Below, one piece after another: positions 32,501 through 42,200 of a stretch of 64,000 nt of DNA. The notes beneath the pieces are model-generated. The model ran no database searches. It saw only the letters and a list, made by a program, of their open reading frames with translations, and was not told where the DNA came from. How positions within the stretch are numbered: the first letter of the stretch is position 1; the number at the start of each line of letters is the position of its first letter. Source of the stretch: Brachionus rotundiformis (taxonomy: Eukaryota > Rotifera > Eurotatoria > Ploima > Brachionidae); the NCBI GenBank assembly GCA_016802295.1, contig JAESIW010000180.1, positions 1,051,342-1,115,341 of the forward strand. Direction: 5' to 3'. The translations under genes were made by a program, and so were the position numbers.

Positions 32501-34289
32501 ATTCGAGCACTCTTCCATTATTTTTCTAATTATCATTTTTAGTCTTGGTAAAGCGCTGCTGAAAAGATCCTCCATGTAGCGTTCATCGACCAGGCCCTCA
32601 GTGCTGCTTAATATTTGATCTTCGATAACAAAAAAGCTTTTAAAAAATAACTTTAAATCTCTAATTTAATTATTGATAATTAGTATTACCCACTAATGTT
32701 GTGCAGATATTTTTTATAAGCATCCAGCAAGTCAGACTTAGGAAAAAATAAATTACTCTTAATTTAAGAAGTAAAAATTTTTTTTTACCTCTGATTTATT
32801 TTCATTCATTTCCTAATTTGTAGACAAATATTACCAAAGCTGCTTAAAATTTATAAATCTAACTTACCATATTTGGATTTGGATCCAGAGCCAGTTTAAG
32901 CTGCCTTTTGCGTTGATTTCTGTAATAGTCCGAAAATTGAACTTTGTTGTTCTTTTATAAAATAATTAATAATTTAATTTTTAAATCTGTCATTCTATAT
33001 ATAGAAAAAAATAAAAATTATTTTTTTTTAAGCTTTTAATTATATTTAAAAAAAATCTATCAAATTCAAAAATTAATATAAATTAAAAATCATATTTAAC
33101 TAGAAACTAAAGACTTATTCAAAAACCTTAAAAACAGAATGGTAGATGGCTTCCAATAAGGATTTATGAGAATCTTTTTTGTTAAATATAGAAAACTTAA
33201 AATCATTTCACTGAAAATTTTTTATTTTTTTAAACTAAAACATATTTTTTAAACAAATGAACAATATATGACTTTTGAACAATTCTGTTTAAAATTAGTT
33301 TAAGAAAGTTTTTATTTTTTAAAAAAAGTCATAAAAGTAAAATCCTACCAAAACTTGATTCATGTGGTAATTTTTGTACAATGGTGAAAAATCAACAACA
33401 TCAAAAGGCAATTTTTTCTAAATAAAAAGGCTAAATTGTTAAGATTATATAACAGCTATTTTATGACATTACCAAATCCGAATCATCTTCATTTTCTTGT
33501 AATTCTTTTTCCATCAAATAATATTTTTTATCAATTTTCAGTTTATGTGCCATCTAGAAGCGAACCTGTATATTTTCAATTGATATAAACGAATCAAATT
33601 TTTACCTGTTGATTGGCAATTTTTCCACATTTAACCGTTTCGACTCTTAGTGTCTCCAAAAAATCCTTCAAATCTTTATTTGTCTCCTCCAAAATATCAT
33701 ACTTTAACTTTGGTAATGATTGATGAAATGACTGGGCAAATTTATAATTTTTGACCATTGGCAAATAATTATTTTCCAGTTCTTCCAAAAGTTTAAGTGC
33801 TTGATAAAAATTTCTTTTCTCTATCTTTTGAATCGTAAGCTGACGGTATATGCTGAAAACTGGCATGTATCTTTTCAGTGTTTCAATAGATAAAAGAATG
33901 TTGTTTTGCTTGCGGTTCTCAAGAACAAGTTGGTCAACTTTGGTAATTAAGCTCTTTCCCAAAACTTGTATTTTTTCGTTGTTTTGAACCAATTGATTCT
34001 TCAACACTGAGGTGTCTTCACGTACACTCAACAAATCGTTGAAAGTATTGACAAAATCTTGGTAGTTCTTGCTGCACAGTTTTTCAATCTCAACATCGTA
34101 TTGCTTCACTCTGTCATCTAATCTTTTCATAAACTCTTCGCGCTGGTTATTTTGGTACACACTTTTAAGAACTGAACTCAATTGGCCTTCGGATATTTCC
34201 AATTCTTTGATATAGTTTTGGACATTGTGGTACAAAGCAGAGCCTGTTGCTTTGGGAGCACTATTTGTCGCCGGAGGATGGGGACTCAT
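29501..34289 (-). CDS. EXOC6: Exocyst complex component 6 (Sec15)
   Basis: Subunit of the eight-protein exocyst, which tethers secretory vesicles to the plasma membrane; Sec15 links the complex to Rab11/Sec4-type GTPases. Thirteen exons on the minus strand: 34289-33606, 33553-33473, 33417-33349, 32951-32868, 32812-32789, 32736-32690, 32636-32015, 31962-31758, 31697-31591, 30135-29994, 29939-29866, 29811-29699 and 29645-29501. All joins keep phase and give 798 residues (vertebrate EXOC6 about 800). Matching blocks: VVDFSPLY (exon 3), FFVIEDQILSSTEGLV (exon 7), FSEGLNSSQTELDDMIRKPT (exon 7), LAQTACVSACRHVAQSL (exon 10), WSIYLNDYGKPQNKYNRV (exon 12). The N-terminal coiled coil spans about residues 25-130. 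Exon 5 is a 24-nt microexon, supported only by phase and splice sites. The 1455-nt intron 31590-30136 is much longer than the rest. Confidence 0.95.
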
Positions 34290-35402
34290 TTTGATTCAAA
34301 ACAAAATGATGATGAGTAAAACTTAGGCTATAAAATAAGAAACTTCTTTATATCTAATTAACATATATACTAAAAAATTTATTTTATTTTCGAAGCATAT
34401 TTTAAAAATAGATATGTATACAGCTTTGAATAAGACAATAATTATAAAGGTTTTAGGCTATTATAACAAAAAATTTATTTTACAGAATTTGGAAAAAGCA
34501 CAAATGTAATTAAATTGATTCTAATTATTTTAAATAATTTTTAAATTTAATTTTTTACCTAATCTTCTGTATGAAAATAATATTTTTAAATTCATTTTAT
34601 GTCAAATTATTTCAAAGGTCTAAAATAATTCTTAACATTAAATTTTCTTTTTTTTTTTATTAAAATAAAGTAAATTTAATTTTTTTATCGCCATGATTTT
34701 ATATCTTGATTATTTTGTTAGATCTTGATTGGAATCTGATTCCAATAAAATATTTCCTGTTTTAGACTTTGTCAAATGTATTGACTATAAAATATGTATT
34801 CTATTTATTTATCTATAATATATCAAAAATACTAAGAATTTTTACTAACTTTTTCGATTATTTAATTATTTAGATTTAATTTTTTTTTAAAAGCTAAAAT
34901 TGTATAATGATCAGAAAACTACACAACTAAGATAATCAAACTTAATATTTAGTAATAAATTAGAATCATTTAACTATCAAATTTTATTTTTTTTTAAATT
35001 TCATTATCATTTTATTATTATATTTTTTAATATGAATGAATAGGTTTTGGTGTATGGGCTAGATCTTGATTTTTATATCAAGAAAAAAAATTAAAAATTA
35101 AGTTCTTTTAAAATCTTTATTAGACGGAAATAGTGACTTGTCCGTGTAAAATATATACAACAACAAAACAAATTATGGTATTATAAATCAGAAAAAAATT
35201 TTACAATTTAAGCCTAAAAAAGGTCTTAAAATCATCCAAATAGCCTATGAACAACTTACTAAAGTATTGCAGACAGAGTCTTGTTTGGTCTAGACCAGAT
35301 ATTATGCAAAAAATAGGTAAAATCAAAAGCTCGGCTTTAGTTTTTGGCAAATAAAAAGTCATCCAGAAAATAGTTAATAAAAAACAACCAGTTAAAAAAA
35401 TA
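34290..35402. other. Intergenic, AT-rich
   Basis: Promoter side of EXOC6 and 3' flank of the ubiquitin-domain gene. No coding features seen. Confidence 0.6.
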
Positions 35403-36311
35403 CTAAGTAGCCTGAACCCCGCTCTGATCCGATTCTCTAACTATAACTTGAATAACAACATTTTTCTTAATTTTGAAGCTCTTAAATTTATCTTTATCCC
35501 GCATTAATCTTCCACCAAAATAAAATCTTTGATTTTTAACCTCAATTGATTTGGATTCGAACAATCTTTGCTTTAAGCTTAGTACAGTTTCGTTCATACC
35601 TATAACGAATTTAAGGTCACTATTGGTATCTTGAGTCAGAGAGGATACGCGTAGCTTTATTTGAATTTGTTCATTGGAATTGTGGACATCTTTTGTCTTC
35701 TCATCGGCTTCTTTATGCTTTTTCTTGTTCTTTTTCTTCAAATTTGGTGATGAACATTCCGAGCTTGGTTCATTTTTGTCAATTAAGTTGTTCGGTTTGG
35801 CCAGAACATAAGCAGGAATCTGGTATCGATTGCCAAGTTCATCGTAGCAATCGCTTAGGAGACCATTTGGAACAATTATGTTAGCTGAGTCTACAATGGC
35901 TTGTGCCAGTTGATAATTTTTGCTCTCAAGAGCTTCGACAGCGACTTTGAGCGCGGCCCATATCTCGGCCTTGCCGTCGAATACCGGTGCAGTGTCCCAG
36001 AACTCGTCTCGCTTAGCCCTTAGCTGCGTCTCATTCATCCTCTTGTCAAACTTCAAATATTTGGCATAATCTTTTTTCAAGCGTTTGTTTTTTCCGGTCG
36101 GTACCACATGACCAGAGTACTGGGAATTTGATATATTGGACTGAAAAGAGTTAGAGGTCAGATTACTGAAGGAGGACGCGCGGTTGGGTTCAGTGCGTAA
36201 ACGCCGCGACAATTCACCCTGGTTGTTTGGCAATTCGCAGTTGTCGCTTCTCCTGTGTCTATTGCGTCTGCCAAATGGATTACACTGTGTCGAGCTGCCT
36301 ACGCAACCCAT
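35403..36311 (-). CDS. UBTD: Ubiquitin domain-containing protein 1/2
   Basis: A single exon of 302 residues from the chosen Met. Two in-frame Mets lie close together (36317 and 36311); the second gives MGCVGS, an N-myristoylation/palmitoylation-type start also seen in vertebrate UBTD proteins, so I prefer it. The DC-UbP domain follows at about residues 80-175, with RAKRDEFWDTAPVFDGKAEI and DELGNRYQIPAYVLA as the family signature, and a C-terminal ubiquitin-like fold at about 215-290 (LRVSSL, then SLKQRLFESKSIE, then FYFGGRLMRDKD). The linker has a Lys-rich run (KKKNKKKHK). Vertebrate homologues bind UBE2D enzymes and modulate ubiquitin-dependent turnover. It is longer than vertebrate UBTD1 (about 227 residues) because of the N-terminal and linker extensions. 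Confidence 0.94.
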   Translation of the reverse strand: MGCVGSSTQCNPFGRRNRHRRSDNCELPNNQGELSRRLRTEPNRASSFSNLTSNSFQSNISNSQYSGHVVPTGKNKRLKKDYAKYLKFDKRMNETQLRAKRDEFWDTAPVFDGKAEIWAALKVAVEALESKNYQLAQAIVDSANIIVPNGLLSDCYDELGNRYQIPAYVLAKPNNLIDKNEPSSECSSPNLKKKNKKKHKEADEKTKDVHNSNEQIQIKLRVSSLTQDTNSDLKFVIGMNETVLSLKQRLFESKSIEVKNQRFYFGGRLMRDKDKFKSFKIKKNVVIQVIVRESDQSGVQAT

Positions 36312-36317
36312 CTTCAC

Positions 36318-39213
36318 ATAGACAATAGTTCTAAATTTTTTTTAAATTTAACAAAAAAAATGTTTAGGCTCGGATTTCAAGACTTTACTGCGAAATTTCA
36401 TGCTAATCTTTTTATTTTTTTGGAATACGAAATTAGAAAATTATTAGTTTATAATTTATCATTTAGTGGTGGTTCAATTTTAAATGAATTTTTTATGAAA
36501 ATTTTTGCTATAAAGAAAAATATTGAAATAATTTATTTTAGAAAAAAAAAAAAAAAACAAGTCTTTGATTGTTGAGCTAGGTTTAATGGTTGCATTGAAA
36601 TTTGAAGTGTCACGAAAAAATAAAATACCAAATATAATGGTAATTAACCAAATGGATTTTTCGCAAATTTCTTACAATTAATTAGTTGCCAAAATTTTGC
36701 AATTATTGTCACAAAAGCTGCAAAGTAAGCAGCATTTTTTGTTAGAATCAGCCATATAGAAAGATACACTACAGCTCCGGGCTTAATTGAAATTATGAAA
36801 AATTTTAATTCTTTGTTAAGAACTTGTTTTTAATTAAAAAAAATCAATCTTTTTTCTAATTTATTCTTGGATGAGTATAATAATCTAAATTTTAGAATAA
36901 TTTTTTTCGAGTATTTCTTTGGATAATCTTTTAAGAAAATACTTAAATGCTTTTTATTATTTAATAATTAAATTCTAAAAATAAAAATGAAAATAATTTT
37001 GTCGTCTATCTAAGTTTAGTTCAATTAAATTTTTATCTCTACCTAGTAGACTATTTTTCTTTGGCTACTGAATGATAAGAATTAATAAAAGAATTAAAAA
37101 ATATATATAAATTTTTTTCCTTTTAGTTTATGATTGACATTTTTTTAAGCCTCAAATCTAAGTTATTTTGTATATTTATGACTTAAATAGATATTTGGTA
37201 AGAAAAAATTTTAGATAGAATTTTTGTTTACAAAGTGCTGTTTTACTAAACCTAAGTACCAAATCGTGACTTTAAACTCTTAATTTATTTTTTGCTGACA
37301 AACTTTTTTAAAATAATAAACCTTCGGACTGCTGATCTCATCGTTTTGATGCCAGTATCTATCAATCAAACTAATCTTACAATAATTTTATCTGTATATT
37401 TGTTTTTATTTATTAAAAATATAAATCAATTGAGAAATTTATATAACAATTGTATCAAGCCTTAAGTGCAATATAAAGCAATCTAATTATATTTAATTCT
37501 TACGTTTAAAAATCATTAATTTTTTGTGAACTTAAATTTATTTTATAACAGAAATTTAAAATACTTTTAAGAGAAAAATATCTAGTAATTCGAATATATA
37601 TTTGCAAAATAATTCATATTTATTAGAAATTTATCTTTTTGTCAATTTTTTAATTATTATGTAACTAAATTATTATAAGTACTTTAAAACAGAATCAGAT
37701 TGAGAATGATAATTGTTTAAATTAATATTTTTTATCTCGATCAAAAAAATTGTTTTAAAATTAAAAAAATACACAAAAAATTTTTTTTTCAAAAATATTT
37801 AACTGTTTTATTTTGAAATAAGATTTCTTTTTTGCTTTAAACTTTAAAATTAAAAGTAAAATTGATAATTTTTTTACAAGGAATAATGAAATAAGTTTTA
37901 AACACCATCGATTTAAGCCAAATAGATCATGCGTATCCAATTTGTTGATGAGCTAGACCAAAGCAGATATGCAGATATTATTTACACTGATTTTTCTGAT
38001 GGGGGAATGGTAGATAGCGCTGTAGTATGACAATTCTTGGACACATAATGAATATTCAATGGCAGATGGAATACATTAAGTTGATATAAAAACAGAAGAA
38101 AAAGATCGAAGGGAAATAGGAACGAATGAATAATAGTCGGGTCACCAATGTTCGATGGCACAACCAAATCTAACAGTTTCAGGCTTGATCGAAGGATCAT
38201 TCTCCTTTCTAGACAGTATTACCAATATGCAAAGACTTATTAAGACTTGAGTACGCTTTTAGTTTGTGGTCTCCTTCCGTATGACTTATGGAAATACTGA
38301 GAGTTCTAAAGCTGCAAAGATTAGATCATAATCAGAGAGTAATTAAATTAGTAGAAAAAGTTATAGTACTACTATTAATAATAATAATTCAAAAATTAAT
38401 ATATAGACTCTAAGTATCAAAAAAGATGTCCAATAATGTTACAACACAGTCTAGTTAACACAGTTGTACAGGTCGAGCTGGCTTATAGGCTTATTTGCCT
38501 AGAAAGTTCCGTCACAAAGGATTGTAAAGACCAAGTGCTGATATTTAGAGACGAATGGGGAAGATAAAAACGAATTTTTGTTAACAAAATAATCCAAAAT
38601 TTCTGTGAAATTGTAAGAGGGTTACCAGATTAAGTACAAGTGTGTAAAATTGGATTCAAATGGATATAAAGATATAAAAATTTTTCTGCTACCAATATAA
38701 AAAATAATAAAAATTTAACAGATACTTGGTAAAGATACGCTTAGTAAAATTTATATTCTGAAATCAAATTTTAGCAAAACTTTAAAAATAACTACTGATC
38801 AATTAAAAATACAATTATCAATTAAAATTGGGTATTCTTTTTTGATTTCTAGCTTTTTTCAAAGGATTTTTTCTTTCTTTTGTTATAATTTAAAACCAAA
38901 ATAAAATCATTGAAAAAACATTCTAACAATTATTCGAATAATTTCCAAATTAATCTAAAAATTTCAATTTTATTTTTCTTTTATTTTAATTGTGAAATAA
39001 GAATGAATTAAGATGGATAAATAGAAGGCATTCCTTTGTTAATAACCATTTTCTAACATTAGCATATGCTGTTTCCCAGCAAAATTAAAATTCAGAAAAA
39101 CCAAGTTCAAAATTTAACATAGTTTTAACAACAATTAATTTTTTTTTCATATTTATCCAAATTAAAAATTAAAAATAAATAAAATATTCAAGAAAATTTA
39201 CGATTTTTAAAAA
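36318..39213. other. Intergenic, with a less AT-rich block at 37.9-38.6 kb
   Basis: Mostly AT-rich. At about 37915-38640 the composition is more balanced and transposon remains are likely: a plus-strand frame at 37930-38031 contains ADIIYTDFSDGGMVDSAVV, which resembles the first strands of a non-LTR retrotransposon RNase H domain. No cellular gene is recognised. Confidence 0.5.
37930..38031 (+). mobile_element. Possible RNase H fragment of a non-LTR element
   Basis: ADIIYTDFSDGGMVDSAVV matches the pattern IYTDxSxxGGxVGSAVV at the start of RNase H domains in jockey/I/R1-type elements (first catalytic Asp). It is short and ends at a stop. Confidence 0.4.
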
Positions 39214-42200
39214 ATGGAAAATTTAAACGAGTTATCAGTCATTAAACCAACAAGTTCTGAATGGAAGACCAAAAGTCAATCCAAGTTAACCAAAAAACCA
39301 AAAGCATCTTCTTTTGCAAACATTATTAGCTCGATAGAAAACGAGCCATTCATTGCTTATAACCAAGATAATATAGACCTGATTAAGAATTATGTAAGTC
39401 AACGTATCAAAGTATTGGTAATAATGAGAGGCGCTTCTGGATCTGGCAAATCAACCTTGGCAAAGTATTTAGAAAAATTGTAAAATTGATAATTAGATCA
39501 AGCTTTATTTTGAAAACAGAAAACTAAAGCCTAACAATCAAGGTGTTTTGATTAGTGCAGACTCTTATTTCATTAACCCTAGGACCAAGACATATGTGTT
39601 TGATAGAAATAAGCTAAGTGATGCTCATTTGGAATGTAAAATAAAAGGTAGATTCGGTTAATTTAGAAAAAAAAAATATTTTATTTATTTAATTTTATAA
39701 AGCCACAAATGCAATGAAAAATTTTGTCTCTCCGGTAATAATTGATAATACAAATATTAAAATTTGGGAATTCAAACCTTATATTAAACTTGTAAGTTAT
39801 TTATTTAAAAAATAAAATACAAACTTTTTCTTGTTATCAAGACAGAATTGATAATTCAATTCTAATTTTCTTCAACTTTAAAATTGGAACTTAAAATAGA
39901 AAAGCTAGAAAGAATAGTTTTTTAGTTTAGGTCTTCTTAGCTTAACTTAATAATTAATTGGAAAATAAATATTTATTATAAAAATCAAGAGTATAAATCT
40001 GAATAAACCTTACTTTAACTTAATCTAAAATAATCATTTTATCTAGCCCCATTTTTTATTTATTATTTATTTAGTATTTCTGTTGGAGCCTGAGCTCCTT
40101 CAGATAAAAAATTAAAACAATTCTAATAATAATTTAAATTTGTTAATTTGTTTTAATAGTCAATAATAAATTGTTTTGTGAAATTTGCCACCAAATAATG
40201 AAATGGAACATAAATTAATGCTTTAAAAGGTTAAAACTTTTTTTCCAAGGGTTTTTACAAGTTCTGTAAAAGAGTTGTATCAAAAGTGTGATAAAAATGT
40301 ACAAAATCTCTACAAAGTGCACTACAGCAATATTTTTCCTTATTTAAATGATGCTAAATTTTACCAAAATGCTCTTGATAATGCAACTAAGAATGTTGCA
40401 CCATGTTGCATTTAAATTTGTTCATCGAGTTTGCTTTTGATCTTTGAAAAATTAATTGTTCTGTTCTATAATACTAGATTTCACAAAACCGCAATAAATG
40501 ATAAGATAGAAAACACAATTTTCTTTTACAATTCGCTTTCACAATTCACTTTTTATAAGCTATAAAAAAGAGATTTTGAAAGAATAGAAGAATAAAAAGA
40601 AAAAGAAAAGAAGAAAACATCATTCATTAATGGCACAAAAAAGTTAGAAAATTTAGGTTTCTAATGAAGTGGAAGTTGCCAATTTGAATGGAGACTTGGA
40701 TGAAAAATTTAAGGAATCTTTAGATATTCTTAAAGCCATGTTTCCTCTCATTGATGAAGAGATCATCTTGGACTTTTTAAACAAATATGACAACGACTTG
40801 AACATTGTCACCAATATTCTATTAGATTCGGTAAATTTTTCAGACATTAAGTCGGTTTGGTAACAAGAACATGAAGGAGAAGGATTCAAAACAAATCTTG
40901 AATTGAAGACTCTTTGGTATTCAGAAAAAAGCCTAATGGTCATAAGAACAGAATTATCTAGTGCTGTAGAGATGTAATTTTCTAAGAGGTTGCTTAATCT
41001 GGGTTCGATTTTATCTAGATTTAGTTTATTTTCTGTCTCATGGAACAATACTTCGGAGGAAGTTTCAGAATAGATCTTACAGCTCATCTGTATCATCAAT
41101 GACTTGAAGTTTATGTTCATGTATTCCTGATTAAGAGAATGAATTCAGACATGGAAAATTATAGGCTAGAATTTAGACAATAAGTGCCTTATAAAGACTA
41201 GCTAGTGTTTTACGATCTAGCTTCCAGTTTTTGCAATAAAAATTTGTATTTTATTGAGCCTCATAAGAGACAATATTATATTTTTAGAAAAATTGCACCC
41301 AAGACTTTTTTATTAGCATAATAAACTCTCTTAATTAAAAAAAAATTTAATTTATAGAATTTTTTCAAATTACTAACAAATCTTAAAATAAATCTTCATT
41401 CAAATGATTCCAAAGTCGGTTTTAGTTTTGTCTTAACTTAACCAAACTATTAATTCATGGTTTTTTTTGAGATAATAAATTTTTTGAATAACTGGTTAGC
41501 TCTGTCATCAACCAAAAACAATTAAGCTTTGATACCAAGAAATTTTTTTCTCAAGTTTGGCAGTCATATTAAGTGACACTTTTTCTATCGATAAATTATC
41601 TATTTGATTATATATATTGAATTAAAAGGCAGTGCAATACAACTACAAAATTGAACTGGTAGAGCCAAAGACTCCATGGCGTAATAATGCTACCTTGTTA
41701 GGCCAAAAAAATAAGCATAATGTGGAAAGGACCACAATTCGAAGGACACTGTCCGACTTTGAAGCGGTCGACTTGCCCAAACTCATCGACGAGTGTTACC
41801 AAGAGCTTAATAAAAATTCAGCCAGCAAAAAACGCTTGTCTCCCACTGGTATATTAGATAATTTGAATATTGACAAGAATGACTGGTCTTCCAACAATTT
41901 CAATTTCGATTTATCCAGCAGTTTATCAAGCTCAAGGCAATCATTAGACAAAAAACCGAGTCCAATTAAAGGTGATGGGATTACATTTTATCTAAATGAG
42001 TCCATAGCTATATCAAAATCAACTGATGTTACAACAACAGACTCGGAATATTTTGATTGTAGGAGTAAGGATACCGAGAGCCAGTTCGGATCGAACAAAT
42101 CCGAGGATGATGAGTTCAAGTCATTTAGCATAAATGAAGTGGAAGTTGCCAATTTGGATGGAGACTTGGATGAAAAATTTAAGGAATCTTTAGATATTCT

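Noticed and set aside
40653..41120. 155-codon minus-strand frame as one gene
   Set aside because: Its second half is simply the antisense of the duplicated CUE segment; only the first half is kept, as an unassigned fragment.
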